A model generated the notes under the pieces. That model did not search any database and had not been told where the DNA came from. It saw only the letters and a program-made list of their open reading frames with translations. From positions 17,447,501 to 17,511,500 of the forward strand of contig NC_053196.1 of the NCBI RefSeq assembly GCF_905163445.1: DNA of 64,000 nt. The letters run 5' to 3'. Below are positions 10,339 to 23,488 of this stretch, piece after piece (position 1 is the stretch's first letter; each line of letters begins with the position of its first letter). The position numbers and the translations under genes are program-made. This stretch comes from Pararge aegeria. Its lineage: Eukaryota; Arthropoda; Insecta; Lepidoptera; Nymphalidae.

Positions 10339-11781
10339 TATACTTTTTATAATTATGTGGCGTTATGTCTCTATAAAAGTGGTGGTCTTTTATTATGTTA
10401 TTTATTAATGGTATTTTTTTAATATCATATCAATATTGTACCCCGCACGGGGGGAGGTAGGGGGGTAGGTAGTGACGAAAAATAACGGTACGGGACTCTT
10501 ACGAGGTCTCGTAATCGGAATGAGTTTCTGCGACTACCATTGTTTGTCGCGGGTAACGGGGAATCAGGGTTCGATTCCGGTGAGTGAGCCTGAGAAACTG
10601 CTACGACATCCAAGGAAGGCAGCAGGCGCGCAAATTACCCACTCCCTGCACGGGGGGGGAGGTACGGGTAGGTAGTGACGAAAAATAACATTACGGGACT
10701 CTTACGAGGTCTCGTCATCGAATAATCAATACACGAACTGCCCACACACTTGTAAATATAGACGCGCAAGATCGTTACACGAACCGCTTACCATTATAGT
10801 AAACTACTATGCAAACACACATAACATATACGCAATAAGGGAACTTTAAATTGGAGATTTAACCCTACCACACCCGTCTGTCTCATTCTGAAAACTATTC
10901 AAAATAATTGCTATTTTTCATTCTCATTCAAATATAAATAATAGTAAATAATATATAATTTTTGACTGAACTGAACCCAAGTGCCCGGCATGTGGCCGGG
11001 CACCCCTCGTATTCATGTTCTAACCTAACCTAACCTAAATCTAGTTTTGACACCTTTAGACTTTAGATTCAAGATTTAATGTGAATATATGCATTAATAA
11101 AAACTCATTACTATTTTAATACTAGTTATGCTGCTGTTGATGCACTGATGAAAGCCAGATAGCTAGATCAGTGTTTAGTTAGTCGTAGTTGCCGGTGGGC
11201 TGAGGTCTAAAGGAATCCAAACTAGTTTTAAAAGGTTTGGATAGGTTAGGTTAGGTTAGAACATGAATAAGACGGGTGCCCGGCCGCAGGCCGGTCACTT
11301 AGGTTCAGTTCCGTTTAAAAAAAAGAAAAACAAAAAAAAAAACGTACCAATACAAAGTACTCTTATTCATATTAGAAGATATTGTAAAATAACAATTAAT
11401 TTAATTTTTTTTTTTTTTTTTCACTTACACATTAGGCCCGTCGCGCCGCGCCACTACTATATGGGGCGAAGGTGCGAAGTCGACGGCGACGACAAAGTAC
11501 CGAGTCTAAGGAGACTGATGGCGGCGCCACACAGTGGTGTTATGTCTCTATAAAAGTGGTGGTCTTTTATTATGTTATTTATTAATGGTATTATTTTAAT
11601 ATCATATCAATATTGTACCCCGCACAGGGGGGAGGTACGGGTAGGTAGTGACGAAAAATAACGATACGGGACTCTTACGAGGTCTCGCAATCGGAATGAG
11701 TACACTTTAAATATTTTAACGAGGTAAAATTTAAGGGCATTGAGGGTCTGGTGCCAGTGGTGGTTGATTAGATCCACACAC
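10339..11781 (+). repeat. Satellite unit 10, type L
   Basis: 18S a+b at 10443-10714 with CTACGACATCC, AACATTACGG and a private GGTGAGTGAGCC. Spacer has GAGATTTAACC and a GGCATGTGGCC hairpin. The right foldback arm keeps the 16-bp hairpin at about 11279, making the unit 1443 bp. Recurs at 28066. Confidence 0.93.
11279..11294. repeat. 16-bp hairpin in the right foldback arm (full form)
   Basis: CCCGGCCGCAGGCCGG stands between GACGGGTG and TCACTTAGG, the counterpart of the left-arm hairpin. It is cleanly missing from most units. It is kept in the units starting at 10339, 14636, 20806, 22047, 28066, 31200, 33804, 41400, 44068, 53305, 54546, 58174 and 61286. Confidence 0.85.
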
Positions 11782-13208
11782 TATACTTTTTATAATTATG
11801 TGGCGTTATGTCTCTATAAAAGTGGTGGTCTTTTATTATGTTATTTATTAATGGTATTTTTTTAATATCATATCAATATTGTACCCCGCACGGGGGGAGG
11901 TAGGGGGGTAGGTAGTGACGAAAAATAACGGTACGGGACTCTTACGAGGTCTCGTAATCGGAATGAGTTTCTGCGACTACCATTGTTTGTCGCGGGTAAC
12001 GGGGAATCAGGGTTCGATTCCGGTGAGGGAGCCTGAGAAACTGCTACCACATCCAAGGAAGGCAGCAGGCGCGCAAATTACCCACTCCCTGCACGGGGGG
12101 GGAGGTACGGGTAGGTAGTGACGAAAAATAACGATACGGGACTCTTACGAGGTCTCGTCATCGAATAATCAATACACGAACTGCCCACACACTTGTAAAT
12201 ATAGACGCGCAAGATCGTTACACCAACCGCTTACCATTATAGTAAACTACTATGCAAACACACATAACATATACGCAATAAGGGAACTTTAAATTGGAGA
12301 TTTTACCCTACCACACCCGTCTGTCTCATTCTGAAAACTATTCAAAATAATTGCTATTTTTCATTCTCATTCAAATATAAATAATAGTAAATAATATATA
12401 ATTTTTGACTGAACTGAACCCAAGTGCCCGGCCTGTGGCCGGGCACCCCTCGTATTCATGTTCTAACCTAACCTAACCTAAATCTAGTTTTGACACCTTT
12501 AGACTTTAGATTCAAGATTTAATGTGAATATATGCATTAATAAAAACTCATTACTATTTTAATACTAGTTATGCTGCTGTTGATGCACTGATGAAAGCCA
12601 GATAGCTAGATCAGTGTTTAGTTAGTCGTAGTTGCCGGTGGGCTGAGGTCTAAAGGAATCCAAACTAGTTTTAAAAGGTTTGGATAGGTTAGGTTAGGTT
12701 AGAACATGAATAAGACGGGTGTCACTTAGGTTCAGTTCCGTTTAAAAAAAAGAAAAACAAAAAAAAAAACGTACCAATACAAAGTACTCTTATTCATATT
12801 AGAAGATATTGTAAAATAACAATTAATTTAATTTTTTTTTTTTTTTTTCACTTACACATTAGGCCCGTCGCGCCGCGCCACTACTATATGGGGCGAAGGT
12901 GCGAAGTCGACGGCGACGACAAAGTACCGAGTCTAAGGAGACTGATGGCGGCGCCACACAGTGGCGTTATGTCTCTATAAAAGTGGTGGTCTCTTATTAT
13001 GTTATTTATTAATGGTATTATTTTAATATCATATCAATATTGTACCCCGCACAGGGGGGAGGTACGGGTAGGTAGTGACGAAAAATAACGATACGGGACT
13101 CTTACGAGGTCTCGCAATCGGAATGAGTACACTTTAAATATTTTAACGAGGTAAAATTTAAGGGCATTGAGGGTCTGGTGCCAGTGGTGGTTGATTAGAT
13201 CCACACAC
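11782..13208 (+). repeat. Satellite unit 11, type L
   Basis: 18S a+b at 11886-12157, CTACCACATCC subtype; spacer has TACACCAACCGC. Recurs at 29509 until about 12750. Confidence 0.92.
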
Positions 13209-14635
13209 TATACTTTTTATAATTATGTGGCGTTATGTCTCTATAAAAGTGGTGGTCTTTTATTATGTTATTTATTAATGGTATTTTTTTAATATCATAT
13301 CAATATTGTACCCCGCACGGGGGGAGGTAGGGGGGTAGGTAGTGACGAAAAATAACGATACGGGACTCTTACGAGGTCTCGTAATCGGAATGAGTTTCTG
13401 CGACTACCATTGTTTGTCGCGGGTAACGGGGAATCAGGGTTCGATTCCGGTGAGGGAGCCTGAGAAACTGCTACCACATCCAAGGAAGGCAGCAGGCGCG
13501 CAAATTACCCACTCCCTGCACGGGGGGGGAGGTACGGGTAGGTAGTGACGAAAAATAACGATACGGGACTCTTACGAGGTCTCGTCATCGAATAATCAAT
13601 ACACGAACTGCCCACACACTTGTAAATATAGACGCGCAAGATCGTTACACCAACCGCTTACCATTATAGTAAACTACTATGCAAACACACATAACATATA
13701 CGCAATAAGGGAACTTTAAATTGGAGATTTTACCCTACCACACCCGTCTGTCTCATTCTGAAAACTATTCAAAATAATTGCTATTTTTCATTCTCATTCA
13801 AATATAAATAATAGTAAATAATATATAATTTTTGACTGAACTGAACCCAAGTGCCCGGCCTGTGGCCGGGCACCCCTCGTATTCATGTTCTAACCTAACC
13901 TAACCTAAATCTAGTTTTGACACCTTTAGACTTTAGATTCAAGATTTAATGTGAATATATGCATTAATAAAAACTCATTACTATTTTAATACTAGTTATG
14001 CTGCTGTTGATGCACTGATGAAAGCCAGATAGCTAGATCAGTGTTTAGTTAGTCGTAGTTGCCGGTGGGCTGAGGTCTAAAGGAATCCAAACTAGTTTTA
14101 AAAGGTTTGGATAGGTTAGGTTAGGTTAGAACATGAATAAGACGGGTGTCACTTAGGTTCAGTTCCGTTTAAAAAAAAGAAAAACAAAAAAAAAAACGTA
14201 CCAATACAAAGTACTCTTATTCATATTAGAAGATATTGTAAAATAACAATTAATTTAATTTTTTTTTTTTTTTTTCACTTACACATTAGGCCCGTCGCGC
14301 CGCGCCACTACTATATGGGGCGAAGGTGCGAAGTCGACGGCGACGACAAAGTACCGAGTCTAAGGAGACTGATGGCGGCGCCACACAGTGGCGTTATGTC
14401 TCTATAAAAGTGGTGGTCTCTTATTATGTTATTTATTAATGGTATTATTTTAATATCATATCAATATTGTACCCCGCACAGGGGGGAGGTACGGGTAGGT
14501 AGTGACGAAAAATAACGATACGGGACTCTTACGAGGTCTCGCAATCGGAATGAGTACACTTTAAATATTTTAACGAGGTAAAATTTAAGGGCATTGAGGG
14601 TCTGGTGCCAGTGGTGGTTGATTAGATCCACACAC
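13209..14635 (+). repeat. Satellite unit 12, type L
   Basis: 18S a+b at 13313-13584. Nearly identical to the preceding unit, including TACACCAACCGC and the GAAAAACAAAAAAAA tract: a direct neighbour duplication. Confidence 0.92.
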
Positions 14636-15860
14636 TATACTTTTTATAATTATGTGGCGTTATGTCTCTATAAAAGTGGTGGTCTTTTATTATGTTATTT
14701 ATTAATGGTATTTTTTTAATATCATATCAATATTGTACCCCGCACGGGGGGAGGTAGGGGGGTAGGTAGTGACGAAAAATAACGGTACGGGACTCTTACG
14801 AGGTCTCGTAATCGGAATGAGTTTCTGCGACTACCATTGTTTGTCGCGGGTAACGGGGAATCAGGGTTCGATTCCGGTGAGGGAGCCTGAGAAACTGCTA
14901 CGACATCCAAGGAAGGCAGCAGGCGCGCAAATTACCCACTCCCTGCACGGGGGGGGAGGTACGGGTAGGTAGTGACGAAAAATAACATTACGGGACTCTT
15001 ACGAGATCTCGTCATCGAATAATCAATACACGAACTGCCCACACACTTGTAAATATAGACGCGCAAGATCGTTACACGAACCGCTTACCATTATAGTAAA
15101 CTACTATGCAAACACACATAACATATACGCAATAAGGGAACTTTAAATTGGAGATTGAACCCTACCACACCCGTCTGTCTCATTCTGAAAACTATTCAAA
15201 ATAATTGCTATTTTTCATTCTCATTCAAATATAAATAATAGTAAATAATATATAATTTTTGACTGAACTGAACCCAAGTGCCCGGCCTGTGGCCGGGCAC
15301 CCCTCGTATTCATGTTCTAACCTAACCTAACCTAAATCTAGTTTTGACACCTTTAGACTTTAGATTCAAGATTTAATGTGAATATATGCATTAATAAAAA
15401 CTCATTACTATTTTAATACTAGTTATGCTGCTGTTGATGCACTGATGAAAGCCAGATAGCTAGATCTGTGTTTAGTTAGTCGTAGTTGCCGGTGGGCTGA
15501 GGTCTAAAGGAATCCAAACTAGTTTTAAAAGGTTTGGATAGGTTAGGTTAGGTTAGAACATGAATAAGACGGGTGCCCGGCCGCAGGCCGGTCACTTAGG
15601 TTCAGTTCCGTTTAAAAAAAAGAAAAACAAAAAACAAAACGTACCAATACAAAGTACTCTTATTCATTTTAGAAGATATTGTAAAATAACAATTAATTTA
15701 ATTTTTTTACGAGGTACGGGTAGGTAGTGACGAAAAATAACGATACGGGACTCTTACGAGGTCTCGCAATCGGAATGAGTACACTTTAAATATTTTAACG
15801 AGGTAAAATTTAAGGGCATTGAGGGTCTGGTGCCAGTGGTGGTTGATTAGATCCACACAC
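14636..15860 (+). repeat. Satellite unit 13, type L with internal deletion
   Basis: 18S a+b at 14740-15011. About 218 bp are lost between the T run (about 15708) and GAGGTACGGG, removing the GC-rich block, the second leader and the start of piece a. Private changes GAGATCTCG, GAGATTGAACCC and TAGATCTGTG recur in the unit at 33804. Confidence 0.93.
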
Positions 15861-17288
15861 TATACTTTTTATAATTATGTGGCGTTATGTCTCTATAAAA
15901 GTGGTGGTCTTTTATTATGTTATTTATTAATGGTATTTTTTTAATATCATATCAATATTGTACCCCGCACGGGGGGAGGTAGGGGGGTAGGTAGTGACGA
16001 AAAATAACGATACGGGACTCTTACGAGGTCTCGTAATCGGAATGAGTTTCTGCGACTACCATTGTTTGTCGCGGGTAACGGGGAATCAGGGTTCGATTCC
16101 GGTGAGGGAGCCTGAGAAACTGCTACCACATCCAAGGAAGGCAGCAGGCGCGCAAATTACCCACTCCCTGCACGCGGGGGGGAGGTACGGGTAGGTAGTG
16201 ACGAAAAATAACGATACGGGACTCTTACGAGGTCTCGTCATCGAATAATCAATACACGAACTGCCCACACACTTGTAAATATAGACGCGCAAGATCGTTA
16301 CACGAACCGCTTACCATTATAGTAAACTACTATGCAAACACACATAACATATACGCAATAAGGGAACTTTAAATTGGAGATTTTACCCTACCACACCCGT
16401 CTGTCTCATTCTGAAAACTATTCAAAATAATTGCTATTTTTCATTCTCATTCAAATATAAATAATAGTAAATAATATATAATTTTTGACTGAACTGAACC
16501 CAAGTGCCCGGCCTGCGGCCGGGCACCCCTCGTATTCTTGTTCTAACCTAACCTAACCTAAATCTAGTTTTGACACCTTTAGACTTTAGATTCAAGATTT
16601 AATGTGAATATATGCATTAATAAAAACTCATTACTATTTTAATACTAGTTATGCTGCTGTTGATGCACTGATGAAAGCCAGATAGCTAGATCAGTGTTTA
16701 GTTAGTCGTAGTTGCCGGTGGGCTGAGGTCTAAAGGAATCCAAACTAGTTTTAAAAGGTTTGGATAGGTTAGGTTAGGTTAGAACATGAATAAGACGGGT
16801 GTCACTTAGGTTCAGTTCCGTTTAAAAAAAAAAAAACAAAAAACAAAACGTACCAATACAAAGTACTCTTATTCATATTAGAAGATATTGTAAAATAACA
16901 ATTAATTTAATTTTTTTTTTTTTTTTTTCACTTACACATTAGGCCCGTCGCGCCGCGCCACTACTATATGGGGCGAAGATGCGAAGTCGACGGCGACGAC
17001 AAAGTACCGAGTCTAAGGAGACTGATGGCGGCGCCACACAGTGGTGTTATGTCTCTATAAAAGTGGTGGTCTTTTATTATGTTATTTATTAATGGTATTA
17101 TTTTAATATCATATCAATATTGTACCCCGCACAGGGGGGAGGTACGGGTAGGTAGTGACGAAAAATAACGATACGGGACTCTTACGAGGTCTCGCAATCG
17201 GAATGAGTACACTTTAAATATTTTAACGAGGTAAAATTTAAGGGCATTGAGGGTCTGGTGCCAGTGGTGGTTGATTAGATCCACACAC
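15861..17288 (+). repeat. Satellite unit 14, type L
   Basis: 18S a+b at 15965-16237, with CACGCGGGGG. Left hairpin loop GCG and ATTCTTGTTC are shared with the unit at 35029. Confidence 0.92.
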
Positions 17289-17555
17289 TATACTTTTTAT
17301 AATTATGTGGCGTTATGTCTCTATAAAAGTGGTGGTCTTTTATTATGTTATTTATTAATGGTATTTTTTTAATATCATATCAATATTGTACCCCGCACGG
17401 GGGGAGGTAGGGGGGTAGGTAGTGACGAAAAATAACGGTACGGGACTCTTACGAGGTCTCGCAATCGGAATGAGTACACTTTAAATATTTTAACGAGGTA
17501 AAATTTAAGGGCATTGAGGGTCTGGTGCCAGTGGTGTTTGATTAAATCCACACAC
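17289..17555 (+). repeat. Satellite unit 15, type S
   Basis: 267 bp; leader of the seven-T form with AACGGTACGG, and GTGGTGTTTGATTAAATCC at the end. The same S variant occurs at 20539, 36457 and 41133, each time followed by an M unit. Confidence 0.92.
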
Positions 17556-18780
17556 TATACTTTTTATAATTATGTGGCGTTATGTCTCTATAAAAGTGGT
17601 GGTCTTTTATTATGTTATTTATTAATGGTATTTTTTTAATATCATATCAATATTGTACCCCGCACGGGGGGAGGTAGGGGGGTAGGTAGTGACGAAAAAT
17701 AACGATACGGGACTCTTACGAGGTCTCGTCATCGAATAATCAATACACGAACTGCCCACACACTTGTAAATATAGACGCGCAAGATCGTTACACGAACCG
17801 CTTACCATTATAGTAAACTACTATGCAAACACACATAACATATACGCAATAAGGGAACTTTAAATTGGAGATTTTACCCTACCACACCCGTCTGTCTCAT
17901 TCTGAAAACTATTCAAAATAATTGCTATTTTTCATTCTCATTCAAATATAAATAATAGTAAATAATATATAATTTTTGACTGAACTGAACCCAAGTGCCC
18001 GGCCTGTGGCCGGGCACCCCTCGTATTCATGTTCTAACCTAACCTAACCTAAATCTAGTTTTGACACCTTTAGACTTTAGATTCAAGATTTAATGTGAAT
18101 ATATGCATTAATAAAAACTCATTACTATTTTAATACTAGTTATGCTGCTGTTGATGCACTGATGAAAGCCAGATAGCTAGATCAGTGTTTAGTTAGTCGT
18201 AGTTGCCGGTGGGCTGAGGTCTAAAGGAATCCAAACTAGTTTTAAAAGGTTTGGATAGGTTAGGTTAGGTTAGAACATGAATAAGACGGGTGTCACTTAG
18301 GTTCAGTTCCGTTTAAATAAAAAAAAAACAAAAAACAAAACGTACCAATACAAAGTACTCTTATTCATATTAGAAGATATTGTAAAATAACAATTAATTT
18401 AATTTTTTTTTTTTTTTTTTCACTTACACATTAGGCCCGTCGCGCCGCGCCACTACTATATGGGGCGAAGATGCGAAGTCGACGGCGACGACAAAGTACC
18501 GAGTCTAAGGAGACTGATGGCGGCGCCACACAGTGGTGTTATGTCTCTATAAAAGTGGTGGTCTTTTATTATGTTATTTATTAATGGTATTATTTTAATA
18601 TCATATCAATATTGTACCCCGCACAGGGGGGAGGTACGGGTAGGTAGTGACGAAAAATAACGATACGGGACTCTTACGAGGTCTCGCAATCGGAATGAGT
18701 ACACTTTAAATATTTTAACGAGGTAAAATTTAAGGGCATTGAGGGTCTGGTGCCAGTGGTGGTTGATTAGATCCACACAC
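17556..18780 (+). repeat. Satellite unit 16, type M
   Basis: 1225 bp; A-rich tract begins GTTTAAATAAAA, a change shared with the unit at 37948. Confidence 0.92.
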
Positions 18781-19046
18781 TATACTTTTTATAATTATGT
18801 GGCGTTATGTCTCTATAAAAGTGGTGGTCTTTTATTATGTTATTTATTAATGGTATTATTTTAATATCATATCAATATTGTACCCCGCACAGGGGGGAGG
18901 TACGGGTAGGTAGTGACGAAAAATAACGATACGGGACTCTTACGAGGTCTCGCAATCGGAATGAGTACACTTTAAATATTTTAACGAGGTAAAATTTAAG
19001 GGCATTGAGGGTCTGGTGCCAGTGGTGGTTGATTAGATCCACACAC
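18781..19046 (+). repeat. Satellite unit 17, type S
   Basis: 266-bp S unit, ATTTTAATATC leader. Matches 39375. Confidence 0.92.
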
Positions 19047-19313
19047 TATACTTTTTATAATTATGTGGCGTTATGTCTCTATAAAAGTGGTGGTCTTTTA
19101 TTATGTTATTTATTAATGGTATTTTTTTAATATCATATCAATATTGTACCCCGCACGGGGGGAGGTAAGGGGGTAGGTAGTGACGAAAAATAACGATACG
19201 GGACTCTTACGAGGTCTCGCAATCGGAATGAGTACACTTTAAATATTTTAACGAGGTAAAATTTAAGGGCATTGAGGGTCTGGTGCCAGTGGTGGTTGAT
19301 TAGATCCACACAC
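19047..19313 (+). repeat. Satellite unit 18, type S
   Basis: 267 bp, seven-T leader with GGTAAGGGGG, joined to piece c. Matches 39641. Confidence 0.92.
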
Positions 19314-20538
19314 TATACTTTTTATAATTATGTGGCGTTATGTCTCTATAAAAGTGGTGGTCTTTTATTATGTTATTTATTAATGGTATTTTTTTAATAT
19401 CATATCAATATTGTACCCCGCACGGGGGGAGGTAAGGGGGTAGGTAGTGACGAAAAATAACGATACGGGACTCTTACGAGGTCTCGTCATCGAATAATCA
19501 ATACACGAACTGCCCACACACTTGTAAATATAGACGCGCAAGATCGTTACACGAACCGCTTACCATTATAGTAAACTACTATGCAAACACACATAACATA
19601 TACGCAATAAGGGAACTTTAAATTGGAGATTTTACCCTACCACACCCGTCTGTCTCATTCTGAAAACTATTCAAAATAATTGCTATTTTTCATTCTCATT
19701 CAAATATAAATAATAGTAAATAATATATAATTTTTGACTGAACTGAACCCAAGTGCCCGGCCTGTGGCCGGGCACCCCTCGTATTCATGTTCTAACCTAA
19801 CCTAACCTAAATCTAGTTTTGACACCTTTAGACTTTAGATTCAAGATTTAATGTGAATATATGCATTAATAAAAACTCATTACTATTTTAATACTAGTTA
19901 TGCTGCTGTTGATGCACTGATGAAAGCCAGATAGCTAGATCAGTGTTTAGTTAGTCGTAGTTGCCGGTGGGCTGAGGTCTAAAGGAATCCAAACTAGTTT
20001 TAAAAGGTTTGGATAGGTTAGGTTAGGTTAGAACATGAATAAGACGGGTGTCACTTAGGTTCAGTTCCGTTTAAAAAAAAGAAAAACAAAAAACAAAACG
20101 TACCAATACAAAGTACTCTTATTCATATTAGAAGATATTGTAAAATAACAATTAATTTAATTTTTTTTTTTTTTTTTTCACTTACACATTAGGCCCGTCG
20201 CGCCGCGCCACTACTATATGGGGCGAAGGTGCGAAGTCGACGGCGACGACAAAGTACCGAGTCTAAGGAGACTGATGGCGGCGCCACACAGTGGCGTTAT
20301 GTCTCTATAAAAGTGGTGGTCTCTTATTATGTTATTTATAAATGGTATTATTTTAATATCATATCAATATTGTACCCCGCACAGGGGGGAGGTACGGGTA
20401 GGTAGTGACGAAAAATAACGATACGGGACTCTTACGAGGTCTCGCAATCGGAATGAGTACACTTTAAATATTTTAACGAGGTAAAATTTAAGGGCATTGA
20501 GGGTCTGGTGCCAGTGGTGGTTGATTAGATCCACACAC
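19314..20538 (+). repeat. Satellite unit 19, type M
   Basis: 1225 bp, GGTAAGGGGG form; TTTATAAATGG in the second leader. Matches 39908 and closely 1. Confidence 0.92.
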
Positions 20539-20805
20539 TATACTTTTTATAATTATGTGGCGTTATGTCTCTATAAAAGTGGTGGTCTTTTATTATGTTA
20601 TTTATTAATGGTATTTTTTTAATATCATATCAATATTGTACCCCGCACGGGGGGAGGTAGGGGGGTAGGTAGTGACGAAAAATAACGGTACGGGACTCTT
20701 ACGAGGTCTCGCAATCGGAATGAGTACACTTTAAATATTTTAACGAGGTAAAATTTAAGGGCATTGAGGGTCTGGTGCCAGTGGTGTTTGATTAAATCCA
20801 CACAC
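20539..20805 (+). repeat. Satellite unit 20, type S
   Basis: 267 bp, GTGGTGTTTG variant as at 17289. Matches 41133. Confidence 0.92.
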
Positions 20806-22046
20806 TATACTTTTTATAATTATGTGGCGTTATGTCTCTATAAAAGTGGTGGTCTTTTATTATGTTATTTATTAATGGTATTTTTTTAATATCATATCAA
20901 TATTGTACCCCGCACGGGGGGAGGTAGGGGGGTAGGTAGTGACGAAAAATAACGATACGGGACTCTTACGAGGTCTCGTCATCGAATAATCAATACACGA
21001 ACTGCCCACACACTTGTAAATATAGACGCGCAAGATCGTTACACGAACCGCTTACCATTATAGTAAACTACTATGCAAACACACATAACATATACGCAAT
21101 AAGGGAACTTTAAATTGGAGATTTTACCCTACCACACCCGTCTGTCTCATTCTGAAAACTATTCAAAATAATTGCTATTTTTCATTCTCATTCAAATATA
21201 AATAATAGTAAATAATATATAATTTTTGACTGAACTGAACCCAAGTGCCCGGCCTGTGGCCGGGCACCCCTCGTATTCATGTTCTAACCTAACCTAACCT
21301 AAATCTAGTTTTGACACCTTTAGACTTTAGATTCAAGATTTAATGTGAATATATGCATTAATAAAAACTCATTACTATTTTAATACTAGTTATGCTGCTG
21401 TTGATGCACTGATGAAAGCCAGATAGCTAGATCAGTGTTTAGTTAGTCGTAGTTGCCGGTGGGCTGAGGTCTAAAGGAATCCAAACTAGTTTTAAAAGGT
21501 TTGGATAGGTTAGGTTAGGTTAGAACATGAATAAGACGGGTGCCCGGCCGCAGGCCGGTCACTTAGGTTCAGTTCCGTTTAAAAAAAAGAAAAACAAAAA
21601 ACAAAACGTACCAATACAAAGTACTCTTATTCATATTAGAAGATATTGTAAAATAACAATTAATTTAATTTTTTTTTTTTTTTTTTCACTTACACATTAG
21701 GCCCGTCGCGCCGCGCCACTACTATATGGGGCGAAGGTGCGAAGTCGACGGCGACGACAAAGTACCGAGTCTAAGGAGACTGATGGCGGCGCCACACAGT
21801 GGCGTTATGTCTCTATAAAAGTGGTGGTCTCTTATTATTTTATTTATAAATGGTATTATTTTAATATCATATCAATATTGTACCCCGCACAGGGGGGAGG
21901 TACGGGTAGGTAGTGACGAAAAATAACGATACGGGACTCTTACGAGGTCTCGCAATCGGAATGAGTACACTTTAAATATTTTAACGAGGTAAAATTTAAG
22001 GGCATTGAGGGTCTGGTGCCAGTGGTGGTTGATTAGATCCACACAC
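20806..22046 (+). repeat. Satellite unit 21, type M
   Basis: 1241 bp because the right foldback arm keeps the 16-bp hairpin. Private TTATTATTTTATTTA in the second leader. Matches 41400. Confidence 0.92.
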
Positions 22047-23488
22047 TATACTTTTTATAATTATGTGGCGTTATGTCTCTATAAAAGTGGTGGTCTTTTA
22101 TTATGTTATTTATTAATGGTATTTTTTTAATATCATATCAATATTGTACCCCGCACGGGGGGAGGTAGGGGGGTAGGTAGTGACGAAAAATAACGGTACG
22201 GGACTCTTACGAGGTCTCGTAATCGGAATGAGTTTCTGCGACTACCATTGTTTGTCGCGGGTAACGGGGAATCAGGGTTCGATTCCGGTGAGGGAGCCTG
22301 AGAAACTGCTACCACATCCAAGGAAGGCAGCAGGCGCGCAAATTACCCACTCCCTGCACGGGGGGGGAGGTACGGGTAGGTAGTGACGAAAAATAACGAT
22401 ACGGGACTCTTACGAGGTCTCGTCATCGAATAATCAATACACGAACTGCCCACACACTTGTAAATATAGACGCGCAAGATCGTTACACGAACCGCTTACC
22501 ATTATAGTAAACTACTATGCAAACACACATAACATATACGCAATAAGGGAACTTTAAATTGGAGATTTTACCCTACCACACCCGTCTGTCTCATTCTGAA
22601 AACTATTCAAAATAATTGCTATTTTTCATTCTCATTCAAATATAAATAATAGTAAATAATATATAATTTTTGACTGAACTGAACCCAAGTGCCCGGCCTG
22701 TGGCCGGGCACCCCTCGTATTCATGTTCTAACCTAACCTAACCTAAATCTAGTTTTGACACCTTTAGACTTTAGATTCAAGATTTAATGTGAATATATGC
22801 ATTAATAAAAACTCATTACTATTTTAATACTAGTTATGCTGCTGTTGATGCACTGATGAAAGCCAGATAGCTAGATCAGTGTTTAGTTAGTCGTAGTTGC
22901 CGGTGGGCTGAGGTCTAAAGGAATCCAAACTAGTTTTAAAAGGTTTGGATAGGTTAGGTTAGGTTAGAACATGAATAAGACGGGTGCCCGGCCGCAGGCC
23001 GGTCACTTAGGTTCAGTTCCGTTTAAAAAAAAGAAAAACAAAAAACAAAACGTACCAATACAAAGTACTCTTATTCATATTAGAAGATATTGTAAAATAA
23101 CAATTAATTTAATTTTTTTTTTTTTTTTCACTTACACATTAGGCCCGTCGCGCCGCGCCACTACTATATGGGGCGAAGGTGCGAAGTCGACGGCGACGAC
23201 AAAGTACCGAGTCTAAGGAGACTGATGGCGGCGCCACACAGTGGTGTTATGTCTCTATAAAAGTGGTGGTCTTTTATTATGTTATTTATTAATGGTATTA
23301 TTTTAATATCATATCAATATTGTACCCCGCACAGGGGGGAGGTACGGGTAGGTAGTGACGAAAAATAACGATACGGGACTCTTACGAGGTCTCGCAATCG
23401 GAATGAGTACACTTTAAATATTTTAACGAGGTAAAATTTAAGGGCATTGAGGGTCTGGTGCCAGTGGTGGTTGATTAGATCCACACAC
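22047..23488 (+). repeat. Satellite unit 22, type L
   Basis: 18S a+b at 22151-22422, CTACCACATCC subtype; right-arm hairpin present. Its first half matches 42641, but that unit lacks the hairpin. Confidence 0.92.

Larger units (their letters stand above)
7606..12751 (+). repeat. Higher-order duplication C, left copy
   Basis: About 5.1 kb with retrotransposon copy 1, matching 25335-30478 at an offset of 17,727-17,729. The two share the 10-bp RT deletion, GTGTTAAGTTAG, GGTGAGTGAGCC and TACACCAACCGC in the same order. Edges estimated by eye from diagnostic differences. Confidence 0.85.
14200..18310 (+). repeat. Higher-order duplication A, left copy
   Basis: About 4.1 kb matching 33368-37478 at an offset of 19,168. 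It includes the deleted L unit, the CACGCGGGGG L unit and the GTGGTGTTTG S unit in the same order. Confidence 0.85.
17709..22984 (+). repeat. Higher-order duplication B, left copy
   Basis: About 5.3 kb with unit order M, S, S, M, S, M, L, matching 38303-43578 at an offset of 20,594. It overlaps the end of duplication A; the two offsets differ by about one L unit, so the right-hand block gained a unit between A and B. Confidence 0.85.

Noticed and set aside
11263..11553. Open frame of 96 codons over the right foldback arm and GC-rich block, also near 28990 and 22971.
   Set aside because: It runs through poly-A and poly-T tracts whose length changes the frame; other units have no such frame.
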